A stretch of 64,000 nucleotides of DNA, from NCBI GenBank assembly GCA_001543395.1, contig LPNG01000007.1:1-64000 (forward strand), read 5' to 3'. The notes under the pieces were generated by a model, which was given only the letters and a program-made list of their open reading frames with translations, was not told where the DNA came from and searched no databases. A program made the translations under genes and the position numbers. Positions 56,925 through 64,000 of the stretch are shown here, in pieces. This DNA is from Candidatus Alcium sp. F082 (lineage in GTDB: Bacteria > Bacteroidota > Bacteroidia > Bacteroidales > F082). Each line of letters begins with the position of its first letter. The stretch's first letter is position 1.

Positions 56925-56940
56925 TGTTTGGCGTTTCCTC

Positions 56941-57055
56941 TCAAATCTTTTTGAGCAGTTCCTCAGTCCCAATCTCCATCCTGCTAAAAGCGAACCATTT
57001 CTTCCCCAAGACCTTCAGCGAGGCGCCGATATGATATACTGTGTCGTCGATGCAG
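56941..57055 (-). pseudogene. C-terminal fragment of an ORF6N-family gene (copy 1)
   Basis: Minus-strand translation reads CIDDTVYHIGASLKDLGKKW-type sequence (here LKVLGKKWFAFSRMEIG) ending in a stop, which is the C-terminal end of long ORF6N proteins. No N-terminal part is attached. About 92 bases are 92 percent identical to copy 2 at 57284-57398. Confidence 0.65.
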
Positions 57056-57283
57056 AGTGAAAACAGTATGTGTTCAATTTTTCGGCAAAGCTTAACCTAT
57101 CCGAACCTTCGTGTTAAAGAATTTCGTTTTTTTTAACTCGTTTTGCGCAACAAGTTACATTTTTGTCGATTTTTCGACATGAACCGACTCAATAATTATT
57201 GGGTTATCTGATGGCTCGTATTTTCCAAACTCTATGAATAAATTCATGAGTTTTGTGTTGATATAAATCTTCTTCTTTGTCCC
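57056..57283. other. Non-coding spacer between the two ORF6N fragments
   Basis: AT-rich; contains the hairpin GTCGA-ttt-TCGAC and the palindrome CAATAATTATTG. No reading frame of interest and no promoter box were found. Confidence 0.5.
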
Positions 57284-57398
57284 TTACATTTTCTCCCGCA
57301 GCCCTTCAGTCCCAATCTCCATCCGACTAAAAGCGAACCATTTCTTGCCCAAGTCCTTCAGCGAGGCGCTGATGTGATATACCGTGTCGTCGATGCAG
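57284..57398 (-). pseudogene. C-terminal fragment of an ORF6N-family gene (copy 2)
   Basis: Minus strand reads CIDDTVYHISASLKDLGKKW then FAFSRMEIGTEGLREKM and stop. With copy 1 it forms a direct repeat of about 343-base period, probably left by recombination. A perfect palindrome, GTTCCA-aaa-TGGAAC, follows at 57402-57416. Confidence 0.65.
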
Positions 57399-57443
57399 TA
57401 TGTTCCAAAATGGAACTAACTGAATCCCCTTTCCGTTTAGGAG

Positions 57444-57464
57444 ATAGCGGGTCAAGCCCGCTAT
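57444..57464. repeat. TCAAG-loop hairpin, intergenic copy
   Basis: ATAGCGGG-tcaag-CCCGCTAT, perfect 8-base arms, followed by GAC. Same loop and flank as the copy inside the GT39 gene, but with a different, still complementary stem. Confidence 0.7.
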
Positions 57465-57553
57465 GACGGCAAGGGGCAGGACTGATGTCACCTGGGGGAG
57501 GGTGCGGAATGCTTCAAGTTTCGCAACCGGTCACAAATTGTGAGCAGTTCATC

Positions 57554-57570
57554 TGTCTCATCTTGAGACA
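57554..57570. promoter_or_regulatory. Operator-like palindrome before yqaA
   Basis: TGTCTCA-tct-TGAGACA, perfect 7-base arms. Its core CTCATCTTGAG differs from operator 1 of the restriction controller (CTCATTTTGAG) at one base, and it is centred about 48 bases upstream of the yqaA start point, close to the spacing of operator 2. Confidence 0.5.
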
Positions 57571-57595
57571 ATAGGAATCGAAACAGGATTTTCCA

Positions 57596-57603
57596 TAATT
57601 TTG
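57596..57603 (+). promoter_or_regulatory. -7 box of yqaA
   Basis: TAATTTTG, 17 bases before the ATG. Confidence 0.55.
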
Positions 57604-57620
57604 CCAAAAATTCCGCTCCA

Positions 57621-58058
57621 ATGTCCTGGCTTGAAAGTCTCGGTCTCTTGGGCCTGTTTTTGGGCACCTTCCTGGCGGCCACCATCGTGCCGTTCAGCTC
57701 CGACGCGCTGTATGTGGCTGTGCTTATGGCCACGCACAACCCTATCGGCTGCCTCGTCATCGGCACCTTGGGCAACTGGCTCGGAAGTGTCACCACCTAT
57801 TGGATCGGGCGCATCGGTCGTTGGGAATGGATTGAGCGGTGGTTCAAGGTGAGCCCGGAGGCCATGGAGCGTCAAAAAAAGAAAGTCGACCGCTACGGCA
57901 TCTGGCTCGCCCTGCTCGCCTGGGTGCCTTTCATCGGCGACGTTTTCACCCTCGCCCTCGGCTTTTTCAAAACCAAGCCCGTGGGAACCATACTCTTGCT
58001 CCTTGTCGGCAAGTTCCTCCGCTTCCTCGTTTGGAACTTTATTATTGGGGCGTTGTAG
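57621..58058 (+). CDS. YqaA family (DedA-related) membrane protein
   Basis: 145 residues with about four helices. The MSWLESLGLLGLFLGTFLAA start and FSSDALYVAVLMATHNPIGC, GTLGNWLGSVTTYWIGRIGR blocks define the small YqaA/SNARE-associated family, related to DedA flippases that recycle carrier lipids. It is monocistronic with an operator-like palindrome upstream. Confidence 0.87.
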   Translation: MSWLESLGLLGLFLGTFLAATIVPFSSDALYVAVLMATHNPIGCLVIGTLGNWLGSVTTYWIGRIGRWEWIERWFKVSPEAMERQKKKVDRYGIWLALLAWVPFIGDVFTLALGFFKTKPVGTILLLLVGKFLRFLVWNFIIGAL

Positions 58059-58087
58059 CTTTGAAATAGAGTTGAATGCATTTCTCT

Positions 58088-58130
58088 GCAGCCATAGATG
58101 CCCTCCCTACGGTCGGCATGACATGGCTGC
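58088..58130. repeat. Palindromic element, intergenic copy (GT39-type)
   Basis: GCAGCCAT and ATGGCTGC (8-base arms) enclose the core AGATGCCCTCCCTAC-GGTCGGCATGAC shared with the insert at 32379-32449, where the arms differ in sequence but remain complementary. Lies between yqaA and the convergent DUF4298 gene. Confidence 0.7.
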
Positions 58131-58175
58131 TGGTGCCACGCGATAGGAAGACATACTTGTCAGACCATCCTAGTC

Positions 58176-58460
58176 TTATTCAATTGTCCTAATCTGATCC
58201 TTCAAGCATTGATAGTCAGACAGCAAATCATAAATGCCGTCTTCGCTCAAGACGCCGCGCTTGAGGTCCTTGGGCAGTTTGCCGGTTTCGTCTGCTTCGA
58301 AGTCCTTTCGCCACAGCGGCGAGTTGTAATAGGCCTCCAGCTTGGCGATGTCGTGTTCCAGCTCGGCGAAGTCCTTGAGGGCGGCTTCCAGCCGTTTGAC
58401 GACCTCCTCGCTTTTGTCGAAGAGGGATTCCATGTTTGTGATGCGTTCGATGCGTGTCAT
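58176..58460 (-). CDS. DUF4298 domain protein
   Basis: 94 residues, all helical: MTRIERITNMESLFDKSEEV, then KLEAYYNSPLWRKDFEADET and a C-terminal GVLSEDGIYDLLSDYQCLKD block, the family's conserved pattern. Cytoplasmic, uncharacterised. A TATTTTTG box lies 20 bases upstream on its strand. Convergent with yqaA and divergent from the YceD gene. Confidence 0.85.
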   Translation of the reverse strand: MTRIERITNMESLFDKSEEVVKRLEAALKDFAELEHDIAKLEAYYNSPLWRKDFEADETGKLPKDLKRGVLSEDGIYDLLSDYQCLKDQIRTIE

Positions 58461-58480
58461 AATCAGCGGTTTTAGTGAGG

Positions 58481-58488
58481 CAAAAATA
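58481..58488 (-). promoter_or_regulatory. -7 box of the DUF4298 gene
   Basis: TATTTTTG on the minus strand, 20 bases before the ATG. Confidence 0.55.
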
Positions 58489-58540
58489 CTGAATTTTGCG
58501 AAAAATCCACTTCAAATGTTCCACATTCAAATTAATTCCG

Positions 58541-58548
58541 TACTTTTG
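58541..58548 (+). promoter_or_regulatory. -7 box of the yceD-rpmF operon
   Basis: TACTTTTG, 20 bases before the YceD-family ATG. Confidence 0.6.
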
Positions 58549-58568
58549 CAGCCCGATTTTTAGGCAGA

Positions 58569-59096
58569 ATGGAAAAGAAGAACGAATTCCTGATTCCGGT
58601 CAGCGGCCTTGCCCTTGGGAGTCATTCCTTTGAGTATGAGATCGATAACGATTTCTTCGCAGGGATGGATTACTCCGAAGTTCAGCAAGGAAAGGTGTCT
58701 GTCAAGGTCGACATCGACCGTCAGGAGACCATGCTGACGCTGCATTTCGACCTCAACGGTAGCGTGCGCGTGCCTTGCGACCGCTGCGCCGACGAGTTCG
58801 ACCAGCACATCGAGAGCCAGCAGGACTTCTTCCTCAAGTTGGGAACGGAGAATGCCGAAGAGTCGGACGACGTGGCTGTCGTTTCGCCCGATCTGAACGA
58901 ATACGACATCCGTCCCTTGGTGTACGAGTACATCATCCTCGCCATCCCGATGCACCGCGTGCATCCCGAAGGCCAGTGCAACCCCGCCGTGATTGAGATG
59001 CTCAACCGCGAGGAGGCACCCGCCGAAGAGGAAGAGACCGACACCATCGACCCGCGTTGGGCCGCTTTGAAAGACATAGATTTGAACGATAAATAA
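58569..59096 (+). CDS. YceD/DUF177 family protein
   Basis: 175 residues. The family core is visible as VPCDRCADEFDQHIESQQDF with the paired cysteines, then PLVYEYIILAIPMHRVHPEG and CNPAVIEMLNREEAPAEEEE. It sits directly before rpmF, its usual partner, and the family is linked to 23S rRNA maturation or ribosomal RNA accumulation. Confidence 0.9.
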   Translation: MEKKNEFLIPVSGLALGSHSFEYEIDNDFFAGMDYSEVQQGKVSVKVDIDRQETMLTLHFDLNGSVRVPCDRCADEFDQHIESQQDFFLKLGTENAEESDDVAVVSPDLNEYDIRPLVYEYIILAIPMHRVHPEGQCNPAVIEMLNREEAPAEEEETDTIDPRWAALKDIDLNDK

Positions 59097-59131
59097 ACAA
59101 TTGGTAATTAACTAGTTAAAATAACAAAGAA

Positions 59132-59317
59132 ATGGCACATCCTAAAAGAAGACAGTCTCATACCAGAGGCGCTAAGAGAAGAACACATTACAAGGCTGAA
59201 ACCCCGAACGTGACCATCGATCCTACCACTGGCACCATGCACGTGATGCACCGTGCTTACTACGTGGACGGCGACCTGTACTACAGAGGTCAGCTGGTCA
59301 TGGCCGCCAAGCAGTGA
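59132..59317 (+). CDS. rpmF: Large ribosomal subunit protein bL32
   Basis: 61 residues, MAHPKRRQSHTRGAKRRTHY at the start and a VTIDPTTGTMHVMHRAYYVD centre; this is the cysteine-poor form lacking the CxxC zinc pairs. Follows YceD in the usual order. In many Bacteroidales plsX and fabH follow; here an unrelated aldehyde dehydrogenase does, after its own promoter and a leader with a terminator. Confidence 0.95.
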   Translation: MAHPKRRQSHTRGAKRRTHYKAETPNVTIDPTTGTMHVMHRAYYVDGDLYYRGQLVMAAKQ

Positions 59318-59442
59318 TTGCTGGCGCGTGATCACGGCTCCAACGTGGACGGGAAAGGGTGATTTGTACCCTGATGGGATAAAAAATTGGAAAAAAATTC
59401 CAAAAAAATGTCCAAAAGTGTGCCGTGAATAAAAATAATGCT

Positions 59443-59553
59443 TATCTTTGCATCAGAATTTGATGCGAGAGCATTGAAAAACCAAATACGGATTTTTTTC
59501 ATAATCTTTATATTGTTTTTCCCCTCCTTTTTCCCCATCAGGAGGGGTTTTTT
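59443..59553 (+). ncRNA. Promoter, leader hairpin and terminator before the dehydrogenase gene
   Basis: TATCTTTG (59443-59450) predicts a transcript starting near 59457. A perfect 6-base hairpin, GCATCA-gaatt-TGATGC, overlaps its start (59450-59466), and a strong terminator, CCCCTCC to GGAGGGG plus six T (59521-59553), lies before the dehydrogenase ATG at 59574. Either a short regulatory RNA of about 95 bases is made, or transcription of the dehydrogenase is controlled by read-through. The terminator may also serve the rpmF transcript. Confidence 0.5.
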
Positions 59554-59573
59554 GTTGATATAAAACAAGAGCC

Positions 59574-60947
59574 ATGCATTACAACACTTTGGAAGCCATA
59601 CAAGACCTGGTCACCCGTCAGCGCTGCTTCTTCCTTTCGCAGGCCACCAAGCCCGTCGACTGGCGCATCAAGCAGCTGAAGCAGCTGAAGACCGCCATCA
59701 TGGCGCATGAGGAAGATCTCTATCAGGCCCTCTGGACCGACCTTCACAAGTCGGAAGAGGAAGCCTATCTGACGGAGCTGAGCATTGTCATCAACGAGAT
59801 CGACTGTCATATCCGCCACCTGCGCCGCTGGGTGCGACCGGTGAGGGTGCACACCCCGTTGTATCTCTTCCCTTCTAAGAGCCGCGTCATCCGCGAGCCT
59901 AAGGGCTTGGCCCTTATCGTGGCACCGTGGAACTATCCTTTCAACTTGATGATGTGTCCGCTGGTGGGCGCCATCTCGGCAGGCTGCTGCGCTGTGCTGA
60001 AGCCCTCGCCCTATGCTCCCAACGTGGCTGATGTGATGGACCAGATCGTGAAGGAGACCTTCGAAGAACAGTATGTCGCCCTGGTACAGGGCCACCGTGA
60101 GGTGAACGCCATGCTGCTCGAGCAACATTTCGACCAGATCTTCTACACAGGCAGTCCCGCCGTGGGTAAGGTGGTGATGGCCGCCGCTGCCCGACACCTC
60201 ACCCCCGTGGTGCTCGAGTTGGGCGGCAAGAGCCCTTGTATCGTCGACCGTGATGCCAACCTCGACCTGACGGCCCACCGTCTGGCTTGGGGCAAGACCA
60301 TCAACGCGGGTCAGACCTGCATCGCCCCCGACTATCTGCTCGTGCACGAGTCGGTGAAGGAAGCCCTTGTGGAGCGGCTGATGGCCGACTTCGAGCGTTT
60401 CTATGGTCAAGACGCCGAGAAGAGCGACACCTTCTGCCGTATCATTACCGACAAACACTTCAACAGGCTCTCGGCCTATCTCAAGGAAGGCAAGATCCTC
60501 TGTGGGGGCAAGACTGATGCCACAGCGCGTTACATCCAGCCCACCTTGATCGAGGTGGAGCCCGAGATGCGTATCATGCAGGAGGAGATCTTCGGCCCCA
60601 TACTGCCTATCATGACCTTCAACGACATCAACGAGGTGATCACCTTCGTCAACGAACGTCCCAAGCCCTTGGCCTTGTATTACTTCGGTGGCAAAGCCCA
60701 GGCGCGTAAGGTGCTGTCGGCCACTACCTCGGGAGGCGCCTGCGTCAACGACACCGTCCTGCATGTCTCCAACCCCCGTCTGCCTTTCGGTGGCACGGGC
60801 AACAGCGGCATGGGACGCTATCACCGCAAAGAGAGTTTCCTGGCTTTCAGCAACAGCCGCTCCGTGCTCTGGTCGTCCGACAAGATCGACATGGCGATGA
60901 AATACCCACCTTATAAATATATAGGCATACTGAAAAAGTTCGTATGA
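59574..60947 (+). CDS. Class 3-type aldehyde dehydrogenase
   Basis: 457 residues, the short ALDH3 length. Motifs: IVAPWNYPFNLMMCPLVGAI for the nucleotide fold, FYTGSPAVGKVVMAAAARHL, the general-base glutamate in LELGGKSPCIV, and the catalytic cysteine in NAGQTCIAPDY. It oxidises medium- or long-chain aldehydes with NAD(P)+. Start at the ATG 21 bases after the leader terminator. Confidence 0.92.
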   Translation: MHYNTLEAIQDLVTRQRCFFLSQATKPVDWRIKQLKQLKTAIMAHEEDLYQALWTDLHKSEEEAYLTELSIVINEIDCHIRHLRRWVRPVRVHTPLYLFPSKSRVIREPKGLALIVAPWNYPFNLMMCPLVGAISAGCCAVLKPSPYAPNVADVMDQIVKETFEEQYVALVQGHREVNAMLLEQHFDQIFYTGSPAVGKVVMAAAARHLTPVVLELGGKSPCIVDRDANLDLTAHRLAWGKTINAGQTCIAPDYLLVHESVKEALVERLMADFERFYGQDAEKSDTFCRIITDKHFNRLSAYLKEGKILCGGKTDATARYIQPTLIEVEPEMRIMQEEIFGPILPIMTFNDINEVITFVNERPKPLALYYFGGKAQARKVLSATTSGGACVNDTVLHVSNPRLPFGGTGNSGMGRYHRKESFLAFSNSRSVLWSSDKIDMAMKYPPYKYIGILKKFV

Positions 60948-60952
60948 TTTCC

Positions 60953-60960
60953 TAGCTTTG
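60953..60960 (+). promoter_or_regulatory. -7 box of the S46 peptidase gene
   Basis: TAGCTTTG, 37 bases before the ATG. Confidence 0.5.
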
Positions 60961-60997
60961 CATCCTCAATCGCATAAATCAACAAACACATAAAACC

Positions 60998-63095
60998 ATG
61001 AAAAAGACCTTATCCCTCATCGCATCATTGATGCTGACACTCATGGTGGCCCGCGCCGACGAAGGCATGTGGCTGCCTTATTCACTGAATGGCCAAAACC
61101 TCGCCGAGATGCAAGCCATGGGCTGCAAGCTCACGGCCGAGCAGATCTTCAGCTTCAACCAACCTAGCATCAAGGACGCCATCGTGCAATTCGGTGGCGG
61201 CTGCACGGGCGAGATCATCTCTCCCGAAGGCTTGCTGCTCACCAACCACCACTGTGGCTTGAGCTATGTGCAGAAGCACTCGTCCATCGAGCACGACTAC
61301 CTCACCGACGGCTTCTGGGCCAAGAGTAAGGGCGAGGAGCTGCCCAACGCAGGTCTCTCCGTCCTTTTCTTAAATAAGGTGGAAGACGTGACCGAAGCCG
61401 TGCTGAAAGGCGTCACCGCTCAAACCAGCGAGGCTGACCGCGAGGAACTTGTGGCAAAGAACGCCCGCCAACTCGAGAAAGACCGCAAGGGCGAACGCAA
61501 CGTGCGCATCGAAATCGTGCCTTTCTATAGCGGCAACCAATACATTCTCTTCGAGTACGACGAGTACAAGGACGTGCGCCTCGTGTGCTGCCCGCCTTGG
61601 GGCATCGGCAAGTTTGGCGCCGACACCGACAACTGGACCTGGCCGCGCCACAAGGGCGACTTCAACATCTTCCGTGTCTACACCGCTCCCGATGGTAGCC
61701 CCGCTGCATATTCGGAGAACAATATCCCTATGAAATCGAAGTGGTACCTGCCCATTAATTTAGGTGGCGTGAAGCCCGGCGACTATGCCATGATTCTCGG
61801 TTATCCTGGCTCGACCGACCGTTACTCTACTTCCTACACCGTGAAGAACGTCATCTATGAGGAAGGTCCTGCCATCATCGACTGCCGCACGACCAAGCTC
61901 GATAACTACCGCAAGCACATGGACGCCGACCAAGAGGTGTTCATCAAATATGCCTCCAAGCAGGCCAGCGTGTCGAACTACTGGAAATACTACATCGGTC
62001 AGGTGAAGCAGCTCAAGCGCAACCATGTGTATGAGCGCCGCCAAGCCCAAGAGGAAGATTTTGCCAGATGGGTTGGCGCCGATGCCGGCCGCAAAGCCGA
62101 ATATGGCGACATCTTCAAAGGCATTGTCAAGAAGTGGAACATCCTCGATGAGATTCAGAAATCTTTTGTTTACCACCGCGAGGCAGGCTGGAACGGAGGC
62201 GAGGCCATCGCCTTCAGCCGCAGGTTCATGCGTATCAATAAGATGTTTGAAGCCAAGGCCGACAAAGCCGACATTAAAGCCGAAGTCGAGAAGATGCAAC
62301 CCAGCGTGGATGCTTTCTTCATGGATTACAGCATGCCGCTTGACCAAGACGTGACCGCTGCCTTGCTCGGCTTGTTCTACAAGAACATCCCTGCCAAGCT
62401 CATGCCTAGCGAGGTTCTTCGCATCGGTTTGGAAAACAATGGCGATTTCAGCGCCTATGTGGCCAAGGCCTTCGAGAAGTCCATCTTCACCGACAAGGCC
62501 CGTCTCGAGAAATGGATGCAGAAGCCTAAAGCCCTGGACAAAGACCCGATCTTTGCCCTCACGACGAACATCATCGACTCGTATCAGACCTTGTACGCCC
62601 GTTATGAGGAAGCCCAAAACCTTGGCAACAAGGGTGAGCGTCTCTACATGAAGGGCTTGATGGAGATGCAGAGCGACCGCAACTTCTATCCCTTACAAGG
62701 CCGCCGATGCCGTCAACTACAACTACTACACCACCATGGACGGTGTGATGGCCAAGTACGTGCCCGGCAACTGGGAATTCGACATCCCGCAGGATGTTCG
62801 CGACCTCGTGGCCAAGAAGGACTATGGCCGTTATGCCAACGAAAACGGTGAGTTGGTCGTCAACTTCATCACCACCAACGATATCACGGGTGGTAACTCG
62901 GGCAGTCCCGTCATCGACGGCGAGGGCAACCTTATCGGCTTGGCCTTCGACGGCAACTGGGAGGCCATGAGCGGCGACCTCAGCTTCGAGAACAAGGTGC
63001 AGCGCACCATCTGCATGGACGCCCGCTACCTGCTCTGGTGCATCGAGAAGGTGGGCAAGTGCGACAACATCATCAAGGAATTGGTGATCAAATAA
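60998..63095 (+). pseudogene. S46 dipeptidyl peptidase broken by a frameshift deletion
   Basis: A signal peptide (MKKTLSLIASLMLTLMVARA) and the S46 family marks TNHHCGLSYVQ (catalytic histidine near residue 84) and DNWTWPRHKGDFNIFRVYTA are in the first frame, which fails after SDRNFYP near 62690 and ends at 62851. The rest, including the catalytic serine in GGNSGSPVIDGEGNLIGLAF, continues one base out of frame to 63095. Homologues carry about 15-17 more residues at the junction, so a short deletion removed them and shifted the frame. No active enzyme can be made unless this is an assembly error. DPP7/DPP11-type enzymes release dipeptides outside the cell. Confidence 0.85.
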
Positions 63096-63109
63096 GAAAA
63101 GCCTCTCCT

Positions 63110-64000
63110 ATGAGTAGGGGTTTCATCAAAGAAGGCGACCAAGAAGAGATTCCAAGGGTGCCGATGCGGGCATACCTGCCCGAGGGCGTGCCCAACTATG
63201 TCACGAAAGAAGGGCTTGAGGCACTTAAAGAAGAGCTAAAGGACCTTGAGGCAGAGCGCGTCAAGGCGGGCGACAACTACATCATGGTCAACTTCATTGA
63301 CGCATCGATCAAGCTGCTCGTTGACCGTATCAATAACGCCGTGGAAGTAGACCTTACGAAGGCCGTGAAAGACACGGTAAGCTTTGGAGCCTGGGTGCGC
63401 TACAACGGGTGTGTGGTGCGTATCGTGGGTGTGGACGAAGCCGATGTGAACAAAGGCCTCATCTCCTTCATCTCACCCATAGCCAAGTCGTTGATAGGGA
63501 AGAAGGCGGGAGATGTCATTGAGTTGAAAGGTTCGGAGAGGATAGCCGTGGAGGCGGTGTCGTTTGAGCCGATGGAACTTACTCAGATTATTAATGACAA
63601 GCCCGCCAAGACCTTGATCCCAACGGAAAGACGTCCCCGAAGAATCGTTGAAGAGCAGCCCAAGCCGACAGTGCAGGCACAGCCGATGGCAGAGGACAAA
63701 ACCATTGACTCTCTAGTTAAAGCGGATGGACTGCTCCGGTTTGAGCCCGAAGAGAATCCCATAGAGTTCCTGCCCATCGTCAACGAACGGGGCAACATTG
63801 TTGGACGGGCCATGTATGTGGAGTTGCATAATGGCAACAAGATGCTGCATCCTGTCGCGCATCTGCATGTCATGAATGGCAAGGGAGCGACCACGAGGCG
63901 TTATTGGTGGCATGTGGCGTTTGGCGACACACCGGAGAAGACCCTCAAGCGGAAGATGGCGGAGACGCTGGGGCTATCGGGAGTGAACCCGAAGTTGAAG
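63110..64000 (+). CDS. Gre-like protein with Nudix-like C-terminus, cut by the right edge
   Basis: 297 residues visible, absent from the track because it runs off the end. It starts MSRGFIKEGDQEEIPRVPMR. Residues 30-60 resemble the start of a Gre coiled coil (YVTKEGLEALKEELKDLEAE). Residues about 85-155 are a GreA/GreB C-terminal domain (SFGAWVRYNGCVVRIVGVDE, GKKAGDVIELKG). After a proline-rich linker, LPIVNERGNIVGRAMYVELH and HPVAHLHVMNGKG look like the opening of a Nudix fold. Possibly a transcription-associated factor joined to a nucleotide-binding module. Confidence 0.75.
   Translation, partial: MSRGFIKEGDQEEIPRVPMRAYLPEGVPNYVTKEGLEALKEELKDLEAERVKAGDNYIMVNFIDASIKLLVDRINNAVEVDLTKAVKDTVSFGAWVRYNGCVVRIVGVDEADVNKGLISFISPIAKSLIGKKAGDVIELKGSERIAVEAVSFEPMELTQIINDKPAKTLIPTERRPRRIVEEQPKPTVQAQPMAEDKTIDSLVKADGLLRFEPEENPIEFLPIVNERGNIVGRAMYVELHNGNKMLHPVAHLHVMNGKGATTRRYWWHVAFGDTPEKTLKRKMAETLGLSGVNPKLK

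Noticed and set aside
56941-57620. Possible tRNA or structured RNA in the long spacer
   Set aside because: No cloverleaf could be found; the spacer is explained by two gene fragments and short palindromes.

Overview
The window looks like chromosomal DNA of a Bacteroidota bacterium, most likely Bacteroidales. Several secreted proteins end in Por-secretion (type IX) C-terminal sorting domains. About two dozen genes are preceded by the Bacteroidota -7 box TAnnTTTG. The gene content is typical of the group: DUF4270 lipoprotein, IPExxxVDY protein, S46 peptidase, GH92, head-GIN-domain lipoprotein, and a PheS with an inserted zinc-type cysteine cluster. No rRNA, tRNA or CRISPR array was seen, and I cannot name the genus. 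Coordinates were hand-counted, and domain names come from remembered family features rather than searches.

Layout. 1-3.1 kb: start of a lipoprotein running off the left edge, then trkA-trkH (K+ uptake). 3.1-12.4 kb: a duplicated 3'-UTR/terminator, a small membrane peptide, a 1679-residue VWA surface protein, and an 880-residue phosphoesterase-like surface protein behind two small HTH genes. 12.4-22.1 kb: AraC regulator, outer-membrane barrel, thioesterase, AlkZ-like winged-helix protein, zinc-ribbon proteins, iminopeptidase, an autoinhibited Fic protein behind 24-bp tandem repeats, a GIN lipoprotein, and a Y1 (REP-type) transposase with an extra C-terminal domain. 22.2-31.4 kb: acetyltransferase, two T9SS cargo proteins, GH3-type enzyme, LysE exporter, acpP-fabF-rnc and an IPExxxVDY protein. 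31.4-45.2 kb: GT39 glycosyltransferase, glutamine synthetase, decayed ORF6N gene, meaB, starch-synthase-type GT5, DUF4270, cyclophilin, pheS, DUF2130, DUF2461, MATE and EFR1-type ferredoxin. 45.3-50.8 kb: T9SS cargo protein, acyl-CoA synthetase and GH92. 50.8-57.4 kb: a restriction island with vsr, a HAD phosphatase, a PAP2-VanX fusion, YqaE, HpaII-type endonuclease, C5-methyltransferase and a controller protein with two matching operators, bordered by gene fragments. 57.5-64 kb: YqaA, DUF4298, YceD-rpmF, a leader RNA with terminator, aldehyde dehydrogenase, a broken S46 peptidase and a Gre-like protein running off the right edge.

The most unusual signal is a set of small palindromic or low-complexity DNA elements. 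Four palindromic families each occur twice, with stems that co-vary between copies in two of them. Several copies sit in frame inside coding genes (AlkZ-like, GT39 twice, EFR1, HAD), apparently in loops, and a different low-complexity insert splits the zinc segment of Vsr. A Y1 transposase gene in the same window is a candidate, unproven, mobiliser. Other leads are the controller-operator circuit, whose palindrome recurs before yqaA; a 90-bp AraC promoter fossil; 24-bp repeats in the fic leader; and ORF6N gene pieces scattered over 20 kb.
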